DNA of 64,000 bases, from assembly GCA_024275565.1 (NCBI GenBank), contig JAJRYY010000173.1:1-64000 (forward strand). Reading direction: 5' to 3'. This document shows positions 47,864 through 57,128 of the stretch, piece after piece (positions within the stretch are counted from its first letter, which is position 1; every line of letters starts with the position of its first letter). The position numbers and the translations under genes were made by a program. Under the pieces are notes generated by a model. That model worked only from the letters and a program-made list of their open reading frames with translations. It made no database searches and was not told where the DNA came from. The DNA comes from Planctomycetota bacterium (GTDB lineage Bacteria; Planctomycetota; Phycisphaerae; UBA1845).

Positions 47864-49372
47864 ATGCTTCAAACCAAAACGACAAATATCCACAAGCTGC
47901 CAAGATTGCTCAGCGTAGGCAACGATCGTACCGCCACCGCCTTGGCGAAAGATGACAACACACTCTTCGAAACACACACCGCCCACAACTGCCTCCAGGC
48001 CATCGAAATACTGGAAGACCAGGCGCCGTTCGACGTCATACTCATCGATTCCTACCCCAGCCACACTGCACAAGACCACGCTACACAAAAGCACACCACA
48101 CAAAAACACAATGCACAAGAGCGCAATGCACGACAGAGCAAGACACAAGTCTGTCAGAATGAAACCCAGACTCTGGCAGATGGTTCGCTGGATGAGTACC
48201 AGGCCAGTCTGATCGAAAAAGCAAAACGCCTCAACCCATACACAACAATCCTGCTTCCTCCCCCATCAAATGACCCCCCAATCGACCTCGTCATCCTGGC
48301 TGTTCAGCGCAGCATCCTCTCAGACCAGGCAGCGACCAGGCACGAAGAAGGTGAATACTGCGAACTCAGAAGTGCGATTGATCCAGACACAGATAACTAC
48401 ACACAGAAGCAAATCGTTCTCGTGGTCGACGACGACCCCTCTGCCCTCAATTACGCGGAACGCATACTGAAAAACAGCGGCTACACAGTCATCACCGCCA
48501 CCAACGGCAAAGAAGCCATCAACATCATTCGAGACTGCGAGGTGCAGTTCGTTGTCACCGACTGGTGCATGCCCGAGTTGGACGGCCTTGAACTCTGCAT
48601 CTGGATCCGTGGCAACGAACATATCGGCTTGGTATACGTCATGCTCATCACTGCCCATTACGACCGGCAGCGACTCCTGCAAGCCTTCGGTGCAGGCGCA
48701 GACGACTTCCTGAAAAAACCCTACGACCCGCAGGAACTCGTCATCCGGATGCAGTCAGCAGGCCGCGTCATGCGCCTTGAATCCGACCTCGCCCGCCACA
48801 ACCTCGAAAATCAAAAACAAGCCGCCGAAATGGCCATTCTAAATAGTAAACTCCACGAACTCGCCACCACCGATGAACTCACTCAGCTGCTCAACAGACG
48901 ACAGGGCATCAACAGGTTGCAGGACCAGTGGGAAAACGCCGCACGATACAAGCTGCCGCTCTCGGTCATTCTATTCGACATTGACCACTTCAAAAAATTC
49001 AACGACACCCACGGACACGCCGCAGGCGATGCCGTACTGGTATCGACCGCAAAACGCGTCAAAGAACTCATCAGAACCGCAGATTTTGCAGTGCGCATCG
49101 GGGGTGAAGAATTTCTGATCGTCTGCCCAAACACACCATGTGAAGGCGCCATGGTCCTCGCCGAACGACTTAGAGAGGCGATTGCGGAAGCATTTGTATC
49201 AATCGATGGTAACAACCTGTCAGCAGCCATAAGCCTCGGCGTCGCGGAACGGGACGAATCGATGGACCTCGTAGACGACCTCGTCAAAGCTGCCGACGTC
49301 GCCCTCTACGAAGCAAAAAATACCGGTCGCAACCGCACCTGTTTACACAACCCCGTCGCTGCCAAAGTCTGA
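47864..49372 (+). CDS. REC-REC-GGDEF diguanylate cyclase
   Basis: 502 residues from ATG 47864, preceded by GGAGGGG at a suitable distance; starting at 47690 would add 58 residues encoded by 18-bp repeats. The first receiver-like domain is degenerate, with DVILIDSYP then a His/Thr/Gln-rich insertion (QDHATQKHTTQKHNAQ). The second receiver (about 183-305) has VVDDDPS, phospho-Asp near 233 (VVTDWCMPELDG) and LKKPY. GGDEF: GGEEF at 413-417 with an RxxD inhibition site (RTAD) five residues before. It should make c-di-GMP under phosphorelay control. Confidence 0.93.
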   Translation: MLQTKTTNIHKLPRLLSVGNDRTATALAKDDNTLFETHTAHNCLQAIEILEDQAPFDVILIDSYPSHTAQDHATQKHTTQKHNAQERNARQSKTQVCQNETQTLADGSLDEYQASLIEKAKRLNPYTTILLPPPSNDPPIDLVILAVQRSILSDQAATRHEEGEYCELRSAIDPDTDNYTQKQIVLVVDDDPSALNYAERILKNSGYTVITATNGKEAINIIRDCEVQFVVTDWCMPELDGLELCIWIRGNEHIGLVYVMLITAHYDRQRLLQAFGAGADDFLKKPYDPQELVIRMQSAGRVMRLESDLARHNLENQKQAAEMAILNSKLHELATTDELTQLLNRRQGINRLQDQWENAARYKLPLSVILFDIDHFKKFNDTHGHAAGDAVLVSTAKRVKELIRTADFAVRIGGEEFLIVCPNTPCEGAMVLAERLREAIAEAFVSIDGNNLSAAISLGVAERDESMDLVDDLVKAADVALYEAKNTGRNRTCLHNPVAAKV

Positions 49373-49423
49373 TCCGCGACACAGAGATCTCCGACCACAC
49401 GCTACACTCGGATAGAGCTTGCC

Positions 49424-50593
49424 CTAAGACCGATCGCTTAACGCTTCTGCAGCGTGTACGTCCGCATATAAATCCGAAATAATCGAATCAGCCACCAACC
49501 GACCAGCGTCCGTCAATCGCACCACGTCTTCCAGGACATCCACAAGCCCCCGCCCACGCAGCATCTCCAACCGCGATCCGCACACCTGCTGAAGGTCGAT
49601 CCCGGTACGCGATGCAAAAAGCCCCAGCGCAATCCCCTCATTCAACCGAAGCTGCATCATCAGCGTCTCACCCGCCAACGCCGCACCCGTCACCCGCTCC
49701 TTCTGCAACACAGCATGGCCCACCGAATCGATCATCTGAACATAACGCCCGACATCCGACACATTCTTATACCGAACCCCATCAACATAACCCGCCGCCG
49801 AGGGTCCTGCCCCGATGTACATATCATTCCGCCAGTAAATCAGATTGTGCAAACACGCCTGACCCGGGCGGGCAAAATTGCTGATTTCATATTGCGCATA
49901 ACCATCGCCCCGCAACATCTCAACGGCGAGCTCGAACATATCCGCTTCCAGATTCTCATCGCACGGTGTCAATACCCCCGCACGCAGCTGCGAAGTCAAG
50001 CGCGTCCCTGCCTCATACGTCAACCCATAACAGGCGATATGGTCCACGCCAAGATCGATCGTTTTCCGCAGCGACTCTGCCCAGGTTTCCAGCGTTTGAC
50101 CCGGAATACCAAAGATAAGGTCAAGATTGATCCGCCCGATCCCAAATCGCCGGGCAAGCGCAACACCAGGGGCGATGTCAGACGGACTGTGCAGACGCTC
50201 CAGCGTCTCCAGCTCAGATGGATGCCAGGACTGCCCCCCCATGGATATGCGATCCACACCGGCTGATGCGAGAATCTCCATTTTGACCTCATCGAGGGTG
50301 GCAGGGTTCGCTTCGACCGAAAATTCACGCGGCTTGTGCGTACCCGCCACATCCCCCAGCGCCGAAAACAACGCCCGAAAATCGGAAATCGGCAGCACAG
50401 TGGGCGTCCCCCCACCGATGAACATCGTCACGATATCCCCTGAATACTCCCCAGCCCGCCCCTCGATATCGGTGACAAGTCGCGCTACCAGCGGGCTTGT
50501 GGGTCGATCCATCAGCGGAACCGAGTAAAAATCACAGTACCCACACTTCGTCTCACAAAAAGGCACATGCACATAAAATCCACATTCGCTCAT
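49424..50593 (-). CDS. hemW: Radical SAM haem chaperone HemW
   Basis: 389 residues from ATG 50593, giving the usual N-terminus GFYVHVPFCETKCGYCDFYS with the Cx3Cx2C radical-SAM cluster and the following F. GGGTPTVL, SVEANPATL, ISMGGQSW and LIFGIPGQT are family blocks, and the C-terminal HemN domain begins near HNLIYWRNDMYIGAGPSA. HemW proteins bind haem and insert it into respiratory enzymes; they lack coproporphyrinogen oxidase activity. Fits a cell that makes many cytochromes. Confidence 0.93.
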   Translation of the reverse strand: MSECGFYVHVPFCETKCGYCDFYSVPLMDRPTSPLVARLVTDIEGRAGEYSGDIVTMFIGGGTPTVLPISDFRALFSALGDVAGTHKPREFSVEANPATLDEVKMEILASAGVDRISMGGQSWHPSELETLERLHSPSDIAPGVALARRFGIGRINLDLIFGIPGQTLETWAESLRKTIDLGVDHIACYGLTYEAGTRLTSQLRAGVLTPCDENLEADMFELAVEMLRGDGYAQYEISNFARPGQACLHNLIYWRNDMYIGAGPSAAGYVDGVRYKNVSDVGRYVQMIDSVGHAVLQKERVTGAALAGETLMMQLRLNEGIALGLFASRTGIDLQQVCGSRLEMLRGRGLVDVLEDVVRLTDAGRLVADSIISDLYADVHAAEALSDRS

Positions 50594-50910
50594 AACCTCA
50601 TTAGACAACACCCCATCCCACACCGTCAAACAATCTCGGATACAGCAAGGCTTCAATCACGCAACTGGTCACCCGAAAGCGCAACGGGTCACCCGATATG
50701 GACTGTGGGGCCCTGAAACAGGAAAAGGGAGGGGTACATGCCCCCATCCCCCCGAATCGTCCTCAATCGTCCTCCATCCACGAATCGTCCCGGATCGCTG
50801 CCCCTCGACCAGCATGGCACCCGCCATTCCACCCTTCTTGCACTATTTCGTAAGTAGTTGTCAATAAATCGCTTACCTGAGATTCTGGGCTGCGTTTCGT
50901 CCGAAAACCG
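50594..50910. other. Intergenic region, hemW to FHA gene
   Basis: No gene seen. The right edge leads into the FHA-gene promoter. Confidence 0.4.
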
Positions 50911-50939
50911 TTGAACGAATCGCGAGAAGGTTGTATACT
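50911..50939 (+). promoter_or_regulatory. Promoter of the FHA-domain gene
   Basis: TTGAAC (50911-50916), 17-bp spacer, TATACT (50934-50939). Two short GC hairpins (around 50949-50995) lie in the resulting leader. Confidence 0.65.
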
Positions 50940-51038
50940 GGACGCCCGCCCGCGGGATACTGAGATCCCGCCTGGGGTTAATCGCCCCGGCGGAAGTTGC
51001 AGTGGCAATGGATATTTGGTTGCATATCGAGGGACGCT

Positions 51039-51536
51039 ATGAATATCAACTTGGTCATGTTTCAGGAATCCGGCGAACGGCGAGACTTCCCACTGTCGAG
51101 ACCCGTCACCACCGTAGGACGCAAGGAAGATTGCGACATCCGCATCCCGCTCGCCGAAATCTCACGCCATCATGCGAAATTCACCCTCGACGACGCCATT
51201 CTCAAAATTCTCGACCTCGGAAGTGCAAACGGTACATTCGTCAACAACAAGCGGGTCAAGGAATCCAGGCTCTCTGCCGGCGATCATGTCGTCGTGGGAC
51301 CGGTCGTATTCACCGTCCAGCTCGACGGAAAACCCAACGACGTCCGGGCTGTCAAAACGAAATTACGAACACTCTCAAATGCCAGCCCTCCAAGCAACAG
51401 TCCGCAGGCAGCTCCCCCTGTCGAGGAAGACCTGGACCCAATCAGTGCGCTGGAAGCATTGGCCTCAAGTGCAGATCAGACAGCGATCGACGCTTTCGAT
51501 GACGATGACGGAATCCTCAACGACAGCGTCCTGTAG
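51039..51536 (+). CDS. FHA-domain protein
   Basis: 165 residues from ATG 51039 (GAGGGA upstream). FHA domain at residues 3-95: VTTVGRKEDCDIRIPLAEISRHHAKF and LDLGSANGTFVNNKRV, with the Arg, Ser, His and Asn residues that bind phosphothreonine. The C-terminus is disordered and acidic (DDDDG). Phosphothreonine-dependent scaffolding is expected; no kinase is encoded beside it. Confidence 0.92.
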   Translation: MNINLVMFQESGERRDFPLSRPVTTVGRKEDCDIRIPLAEISRHHAKFTLDDAILKILDLGSANGTFVNNKRVKESRLSAGDHVVVGPVVFTVQLDGKPNDVRAVKTKLRTLSNASPPSNSPQAAPPVEEDLDPISALEALASSADQTAIDAFDDDDGILNDSVL

Positions 51537-51582
51537 TAAGCTGGGAATAAGCAAGCTGGGATAAGTAAGCTGGGATATTCGT
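51537..51582. repeat. Short AAGCTGGGATAAG direct repeats
   Basis: Three imperfect copies of TAAGCTGGGATA-like sequence directly after the FHA gene stop. Confidence 0.6.
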
Positions 51583-51743
51583 GGTGGTCGTAACAGGTTG
51601 AAAACCGGTATTGTCATCATCGGGCAGCGATGTTTGTGCTTGCATGACAACCTGATCTCAAGCTTCTCGAATCACACCAATGGTAATCTCCGCGCCTGCC
51701 GATAAAATGATATAGTGACCACACATGCCAACAGAGCAACTTC

Positions 51744-52265
51744 ATGGAACAGCGACAATCAGCACACCCGCACCCCAAAAAAGCCTCCAAACCGCTTCCC
51801 GGTGGGGTGGTGACTGACCGTTCGCGGCGTGCAAGGTCAAATCTGGGCCGAAAACTCATCCCGCTGACAACAGTGGCCATGCTCCTGTGTGCAGTGGTGG
51901 TCTGGCAGCGCGATTCCACCGCCATAGAGGCAGAGCAGTCAAGAATGGCCGTACACGCCGTTCCCATCGAGAAATTCCTGCGTCTGCACGGTTCACTTCC
52001 GCCGCATTTCCCGCGACCTTTCTCGCCAGACGCCGAGAATCCACACCAGAAATTCCACTATCTCGATAGCAAAATGATCGCCTGGGCACAAACCGCCGAC
52101 ATCCCAGCCATCATCGGATACCGACAGGGATACAGCCTCATCATAAAACCCAACGGCCACGCGGTCCTCATCTACGATAAAGGCAACCTGCGCACAGAAT
52201 GGATGTCGAGCAGAGAGTTCGGTCATGCCATGGACGAGCAACGCAAGGCCGCCAGCAATAAATAA
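51744..52265 (+). CDS. Single-pass membrane protein, unknown function
   Basis: 173 residues. A basic, Pro-rich cytosolic N-terminus (about 36 residues) leads to one hydrophobic helix (IPLTTVAMLLCAVVVW). A periplasmic domain of about 115 residues ends with the beta-rich GYRQGYSLIIKPNGHAVLIYDKG. Not recognised. Precedes rpmI on the same strand. Confidence 0.6.
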   Translation: MEQRQSAHPHPKKASKPLPGGVVTDRSRRARSNLGRKLIPLTTVAMLLCAVVVWQRDSTAIEAEQSRMAVHAVPIEKFLRLHGSLPPHFPRPFSPDAENPHQKFHYLDSKMIAWAQTADIPAIIGYRQGYSLIIKPNGHAVLIYDKGNLRTEWMSSREFGHAMDEQRKAASNK

Positions 52266-52415
52266 ACCGCCAGTTCACTATAATCACTCTAACTTCACCA
52301 AAGGGGGTTAAAATGCTCCTGATGGGCTGAAATCAGCATCTCCTGCCACTTGCGTTTATCAACGGCCTCTGTAGAATTCGTGGCTCGATAGATTTTCATA
52401 AGGTGACGAATACAT

Positions 52416-52610
52416 ATGCCAAAACAAAAAACACATAAAGGACTCGCAAAGCGCGTCCGTATCACTGCCAAGGGAAAAGTGCGATATAAAAGTTCCTTCG
52501 CAGGACACCTTATGAGCACCAAGAGCGGAAATCGCTGTCGCAAGTTGCGCAAACCGTCGTTCATCAGCGGTGCAGTTGCGAGCAGAATCAAGCGCATGCT
52601 GGGTGTCTAG
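52416..52610 (+). CDS. rpmI: 50S ribosomal protein L35
   Basis: 64 residues, very basic, starting PKQKTHKGLAKRVRIT and containing KVRYKSSFAGHLMSTKS, the L35 signature. Normal length. A ribosome site (AAGGTGA) lies upstream. infC, which often precedes rpmI, is not adjacent. Confidence 0.97.
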   Translation: MPKQKTHKGLAKRVRITAKGKVRYKSSFAGHLMSTKSGNRCRKLRKPSFISGAVASRIKRMLGV

Positions 52611-52644
52611 TGTTCTGTCGCAGCTTGTTGCCTTTCGCAGCTTC

Positions 52645-52708
52645 AGCTTGTGACTCTCGCAGCTTGTGACTCTCGCAGCTTGTGACTCTCGTAGCTTGTG
52701 ACTCTCGT
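52645..52708. repeat. 16-bp tandem repeat, four units
   Basis: AGCTTGTGACTCTCG followed by C or T, repeated four times without other changes; decayed units flank it. Confidence 0.9.
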
Positions 52709-52898
52709 AGCTTGCAAGTTGCCTGGCACAGCTTGTAATCTGTCACAGTCTGCTATCCGGCACGGTCTGGATGACGGGTGCGGGCGCGTCAATGCTGACA
52801 GAATGGTCAATGCTGACAGAGTACCCGTAGTCGGCGTGGCTGGTGGTCGGATGCACGTTGCTGATAAAACAGGGCGGACAGGCAGATTCGTGATCGCT

Positions 52899-52945
52899 GA
52901 ATTCGTGGCCACTGAGTTCGTGGCCGCTGAGTTCGTGGCCGCTGG
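52899..52945. repeat. 15-bp tandem repeat in the rpmI-rplT spacer
   Basis: Three units of GAGTTCGTGGCCGCT with small differences, then a decayed fourth. Confidence 0.8.
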
Positions 52946-53038
52946 ACTCGTAGACGGTGAAGTTGATAATCAGACAAGTTGATAATCAGATAATTTGATA
53001 ATCAGTGGGTTGATAGCACGCAGCAGGAGTTTTCAGTA

Positions 53039-53404
53039 ATGCCCAGAGCAAAGTACGGAGCAGCGCGTCACCGCAAGAAGCACCGCGTATTGAAGGAAGC
53101 ACGCGGATACCGCGGTGGACGCAGCAAGCTCTATCGAACAGCCAAGGAAGCGATCACCCGCGCAGGCGTCTTTGCATATCGCGATCGTCGTGCGCGCAAG
53201 CGAGATTTCAGAAGCTTGTGGATTGTACGGCTCAGCGCTGCCTGTCGCGAACGTGGAATCGCCTACAGCCGTTTCATCTTCGGCCTCAAAGCCAATTCCA
53301 TCACGATCAATCGAAAGATGCTCAGCGAGGTCGCCATTCACGATGCCGAAGCATTCGACGCAATCGTGGAACTGGCGAAGACCAGCCAGCCCAAGGCTGC
53401 GTAG
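53039..53404 (+). CDS. rplT: 50S ribosomal protein L20
   Basis: 121 residues with the L20 hallmarks: YRGGRSKLYRTAKEAITRAG, YRDRRARKRDFRSLWIVRLSAA, YSRFIFGLKAN and INRKMLSEVA. Basic N-terminal helix and RNA-binding globular C-terminus. In other bacteria L20 represses its own operon by binding its mRNA; whether the repeat-rich spacer upstream is the target here is unknown. Confidence 0.97.
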   Translation: MPRAKYGAARHRKKHRVLKEARGYRGGRSKLYRTAKEAITRAGVFAYRDRRARKRDFRSLWIVRLSAACRERGIAYSRFIFGLKANSITINRKMLSEVAIHDAEAFDAIVELAKTSQPKAA

Positions 53405-53822
53405 TTTCTTTTTCCTCGCGGTTTTCCTGGCTGCCTGTTGACTCCCGGCTGCCTGTTGACAGGCGGTTGACACGGTCGGTAGCGAGATTCCATCGCACCC
53501 GATCTTCCCCGATATAAAACACACGTGGAACGACCCTGAACGGGTCAGTTCTGCGCAGCGAGCGGGGAGGCCGTGTCAGTGTTGGCGGAGATGTGAACGT
53601 AAGCACGCATGTAGCACAGCCGCCCCCGGCTGTGGCCGTTCAACGCACCACAACCGCCCCCGACTGTAACCGTTCCACCCCCGCCAAAACTCTCACGCAC
53701 CCGCGTGCGGAGGTCCGGATGAATCCGCGTTGTGATATTGCTCAGCCTCGATTATCTTGCCCCCTGGTAAATGCCTACCGGACGCAAAGTGTCAGCGACA
53801 GATATGGGATAATCGTGTTGGT
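53405..53822. other. Intergenic region with dispersed repeat
   Basis: Contains CTGCCTGTTGAC duplications (53430-53465) and the dispersed GC-rich repeat (53609-53677). A GGATAAT -10-like element (53807-53813) is only about 10 bp before the next start codon, so that mRNA may have almost no leader. Confidence 0.5.
53609..53677. repeat. GC-rich dispersed repeat, copy 2
   Basis: Inverted match of 7444-7516. It starts ATGTAGCACAGCCGCCCCCG and contains the same CACAGCC/GGCTGTG hairpin (53615-53634). Confidence 0.8.
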
Positions 53823-55037
53823 ATGAGTAATGTAGTGAACAACAGAGCAGAATTGGACGGCAGCTCGGGCCTGGATCATTCGCAGCGGGATGCAGGATCG
53901 CACACCGGTGGCGTCGTACCCGATGCACAGGATGCTGCCGGGTTAAGCGAAGCTTCTGACAGCGGGAACAATGGACTGCGTGATGAGAGTCCAGCCGCCT
54001 TCTGCCAGCGGATGCTCGTAGGAACTTCGCGCACCTTTGCGCTATCGATTCCCGAGTTACCCACCCCAGTAGATGCCCATGTCCAGTGCGCCTACCTCGT
54101 CTGCCGGATGATCGACACACTTGAAGATCGCCCCGGTGTGAGTGAGGAGATTCGCCAGAGATTATTCACTGAATTTGCAGATCGACTTGGACCACCGGTC
54201 CGCGTGGGCGACCTTTCCACAGTATTCAGCATGTACAACGAGCAGGCGAACCTCGCGGCAGGACGCCCGTTTGAAGACCCCTGTGCAGAGCTGATGGCCC
54301 GTGGAGATCTCGTCATCCAGGAGTTGACATCATTCCCCGAACCAGCCATAGCAGCCATCCGCGATTGTGCTGTAGAGATGACGGCTGGTTTGCGTCTGAC
54401 CCCGCTGACCCCGCCAAATTCACCGCAGTTCTTATTCACGCGCTGGCGAGAACTGGAGCGATACTGTCACTACGCAGCAGGCGTGGTCGGAGTCATGCTC
54501 GCACGGTTGTTCGTAGCCTGCGAAGGACGCGACCCGCGAACGCTCAACAGACACGAAATACATCGAGCGAAGCGGTATGGCCGAGGACTCCAGCTCACGA
54601 ACATCATCAAGGACCACCCGTCTGATTTGACGGACGGGCGATGCTTCATGCCCAGAGAACTGGCTGCACAATTTGACCTGAAGGAGAAAGATTTGCTGTC
54701 ACCAGGGCTGGACATTCGGGTCAGAACCTGGGTGGTGCGACGGGCGATGGGACACCTGGATGCGGGGTTGAACTTCTGCCTCGGCATGCCAACCAATCCG
54801 GTCGGAATGCGGGTATTTTGCGTTCAGCCAATGATGATGGCTGTCCTCACCCTGGAGCGGGTATTGTTGCACCACGATCCAACCCCGCACGATCGCCCCA
54901 AGATCACGCGTGAGCAGGTGCGCTATGTCATGGAGACAAGTCGCGAGGTCTCGACAGACGACAAGAAACTGGTCGACTGGTACTGGGAAGTCCGAGCCTC
55001 ACTCGATCGGGCATTGGAGACGGTCGAAGGATCGTAA
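53823..55037 (+). CDS. Squalene/phytoene synthase-family protein
   Basis: 404 residues from ATG 53823. A variable Asp/Gly-rich N-terminus (about 55 residues) precedes the enzyme: FCQRMLVGTSRTFALSIPEL, first aspartate-rich MIDTLED, MTAGLRL, RYCHYAAGVVG and second motif QLTNIIKDHPSDLTDGRCFMP. The CHYAAGVVG and QLTNIIKD blocks and all-helical content fit head-to-head prenyl synthases. Its C-terminal part resembles eukaryotic-type squalene synthases more than HpnCD, but the product (squalene or related) is uncertain. No other isoprenoid gene lies nearby. Confidence 0.88.
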   Translation: MSNVVNNRAELDGSSGLDHSQRDAGSHTGGVVPDAQDAAGLSEASDSGNNGLRDESPAAFCQRMLVGTSRTFALSIPELPTPVDAHVQCAYLVCRMIDTLEDRPGVSEEIRQRLFTEFADRLGPPVRVGDLSTVFSMYNEQANLAAGRPFEDPCAELMARGDLVIQELTSFPEPAIAAIRDCAVEMTAGLRLTPLTPPNSPQFLFTRWRELERYCHYAAGVVGVMLARLFVACEGRDPRTLNRHEIHRAKRYGRGLQLTNIIKDHPSDLTDGRCFMPRELAAQFDLKEKDLLSPGLDIRVRTWVVRRAMGHLDAGLNFCLGMPTNPVGMRVFCVQPMMMAVLTLERVLLHHDPTPHDRPKITREQVRYVMETSREVSTDDKKLVDWYWEVRASLDRALETVEGS

Positions 55038-55074
55038 GGAAAGATAAAGCGGCTGTGCTGGTGCCCTTGAAGCA

Positions 55075-55242
55075 CTACTTTGCCGGTGCTTTGGGCTTCT
55101 TTGGGGTAGCACCAGGCGCACCGCTGGGAACGATGAAGCACAACCCGCATCGACCGCAGCGGATTTTCTTGCCTCGGGCATTATCCGGAACCTGCAACAC
55201 GGAACGGCAGGTCAGATTCGGGCACAGTAGCGTGATGGCCAT
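55075..55242 (-). CDS. Small zinc-ribbon protein (55 residues)
   Basis: A short gene convergent with the squalene-synthase-like gene. Four main cysteines (LLCPNLTCRS ... KKIRCGRCG, plus a fifth in LCF) with an intervening LQVPDNARGKKIRC recall MJ0042-type zinc ribbons, in which CPxC and RCxxC pairs bind Zn. The tail is Pro/Ala/Lys-rich and unstructured. GGGAG lies about 12 nt before the ATG. It could be a nucleic-acid- or protein-binding factor; function unknown. Confidence 0.75.
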   Translation of the reverse strand: MAITLLCPNLTCRSVLQVPDNARGKKIRCGRCGLCFIVPSGAPGATPKKPKAPAK

Positions 55243-55550
55243 TCGTTCACTTTATCTCCCGGACGGGCGTGCCAACTCACTGGCACCATTGTCTGTCGTC
55301 CCCAATTTCCATTCGTCACAATTTCCATTCGTCGGCAAATTGCCAGCCGTCCACAATTGCCAGTCCACGCCGCAGACACCCGTGACAGAGGGGTATATCG
55401 GTCCGCAAGACCTGCGGGTTTACCATTGAATCCCGGGGGATACCACTGAATCCTGAGGGGGTTACCACTGAATAATGTTTGATTCGGAGGCTTAGCCAGA
55501 CGGCAGTTATCCGGACCCTCGGCAGCAGTTATCCGAACCCCCGGCAACCG
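55243..55550. other. Intergenic region, zinc-ribbon gene to clpX 3' end
   Basis: Holds short direct repeats (ACAATTTCCATTCGTC and CAATTGCCAG words around 55300-55370; TACCACTGAATCC around 55430-55470; CGGCAGCAGTTATCCG around 55500-55550). No gene seen. Confidence 0.45.
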
Positions 55551-56840
55551 TTATGCGGACTCACGGCGACGTTTTGGCTTGGTGGCGAAGAGCTTTTCCT
55601 TCTTATCGACAATGGCTTCGCTGACGACATATTTTCCGGATTTGGGGTGTTCCGGGAGGTCGAACATGGCATCGATCATGAAATTCTCCATGACCGCACG
55701 AAGCGCCCTGGCGCCGGTTTCGCGTTTGATCGCTTTTTGAGCGATGTTCTTGAGCGCACCCTTGGAAAATTCCAACTGGCAACCTTCGAACTCGAAGAAT
55801 TTCTGATATTGACGCACAATCGCGTTTTTGGGTTCCGTGAGGATTTTTATCATCACTTTCTCGTTCAGCGGCGACAGCGCGGTGATGATGGGTAGACGCC
55901 CCACAAACTCGGGAATAAGCCCGTATTCGATCAAGTCTTCGGGGATGATCTGAGACAGAAGCTCGGCAGTCTCTTCCGCTCTTGTGGCGTCGTCCATGCT
56001 TTCCGAGGCACAACCAATGCTGCTCCTGCCAACGCGACGCTTTATAATATCAACCACGCCTGTAAACGTTCCGCCGCAGATGAAGAGGATGTTCGTGGTG
56101 TCGAGCTGAATGTACTGCTGCTCGGGGTGCTTTCGACCACCCTGCGGGGGTACGTTGGAGAAGGTGCCTTCCAGCATTTTCAGCAGCGCCTGCTGCACGC
56201 CCTCACCGGAGACATCCCGCGTGATGCTGACATTCTGGGTCGTTCGTCCGATTTTGTCGATTTCGTCGATATAAATAATGCCCCGCTGAGCGAGTTCCAG
56301 GTCATACTCGGCAGCCTGGAGGAGTCTCAGAAGGACATTTTCGACGTCCTCCCCGACGTATCCGGCTTCTGTGAGGGTCGTTGCATCTGCGATCGCGAAG
56401 GGGACGTTCAGGATTCTGGCGAGCGTCTTGGCCACCAGCGTCTTGCCGGAACCTGTCGGACCGACCATGAGAACGTTCGATTTATCCAGTTCGACGTCAT
56501 CACCGCCCTGATCGGTGTGAGTGAGTCGCTTATAATGGTTGTGGACCGCGACGGAGATGGCGTGCTTGGCTTCTTCCTGTCCGATCACATACTGGTCGAG
56601 GAATTCGTTGATCTGACGGGGTGTGGGCGTCTGCCCGACGACGGCGCGGGCGGTGGAGGATTTTCGCAGTTCCTGCCGGATGATGTTGTGGCAAAGCTCG
56701 ACGCAGCTCTTACAAATATACACATCTCGCGGACCTTCAACCATCGGGCCTGCTTCGCGCTGGCTTTTTCCACAAAAGCTACAGGAATTGTTCCGGCGTT
56801 CGCGACCGCCATTGCCACCTTTGGTACCAGACATGTTCAT
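55551..56840 (-). CDS. clpX: ATP-dependent Clp protease ATP-binding subunit ClpX
   Basis: 429 residues. N-terminal C4 zinc finger (CSFCGK...CKSCVELC), Walker A GPTGSGKT, Walker B YIDEIDKI, pore-loop region, sensor residues in [12 protein letters not shown] and a usual C-terminus. It unfolds ssrA-tagged and other substrates for ClpP. clpP is not adjacent, and a tandem-repeat tract lies just upstream instead. Confidence 0.97.
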   Translation of the reverse strand: MNMSGTKGGNGGRERRNNSCSFCGKSQREAGPMVEGPRDVYICKSCVELCHNIIRQELRKSSTARAVVGQTPTPRQINEFLDQYVIGQEEAKHAISVAVHNHYKRLTHTDQGGDDVELDKSNVLMVGPTGSGKTLVAKTLARILNVPFAIADATTLTEAGYVGEDVENVLLRLLQAAEYDLELAQRGIIYIDEIDKIGRTTQNVSITRDVSGEGVQQALLKMLEGTFSNVPPQGGRKHPEQQYIQLDTTNILFICGGTFTGVVDIIKRRVGRSSIGCASESMDDATRAEETAELLSQIIPEDLIEYGLIPEFVGRLPIITALSPLNEKVMIKILTEPKNAIVRQYQKFFEFEGCQLEFSKGALKNIAQKAIKRETGARALRAVMENFMIDAMFDLPEHPKSGKYVVSEAIVDKKEKLFATKPKRRRESA

Positions 56841-56849
56841 TCAGATCCT

Positions 56850-56948
56850 CTTGCACGCCTTACAGAAACTTGTCACGCCCTACAGAAACGCTACACGCCG
56901 CACAGAAACGCCGCACGTCGTACAGAAACGCTACACGCCTCACAAATC
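56850..56948. repeat. 20-bp tandem repeat upstream of clpX
   Basis: Five units of about 20 bp, consensus CGCTACACGCCTTACAGAAA, immediately upstream of the clpX start, possibly within its leader or promoter. Confidence 0.85.
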
Positions 56949-57128
56949 CACTGACTTGCTCAAGAAGAAAAACCATCCACCTTGCGCAAGAAAACCATCC
57001 ACGGTGCTACGAGCTTCCTATCGTCACTACCGGTATGGGTGCTACAATTCATCATACCTTATTTCCGCCCTGATGTCTGTCACAAACTACCAAAATAGTG
57101 ATTTCATGCACACTGGCTGGTGATTAAG

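Larger units (their letters stand above)
52611..53038. other. Repeat-filled spacer between rpmI and rplT
   Basis: 428 bp, although these two genes are usually separated by tens of bases. It holds four 16-bp units (52645-52708), about three 15-bp units of GAGTTCGTGGCCGCT type (52899-52945), and several TTGATAATCAG copies (52965-53005). No gene seen. Confidence 0.8.
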
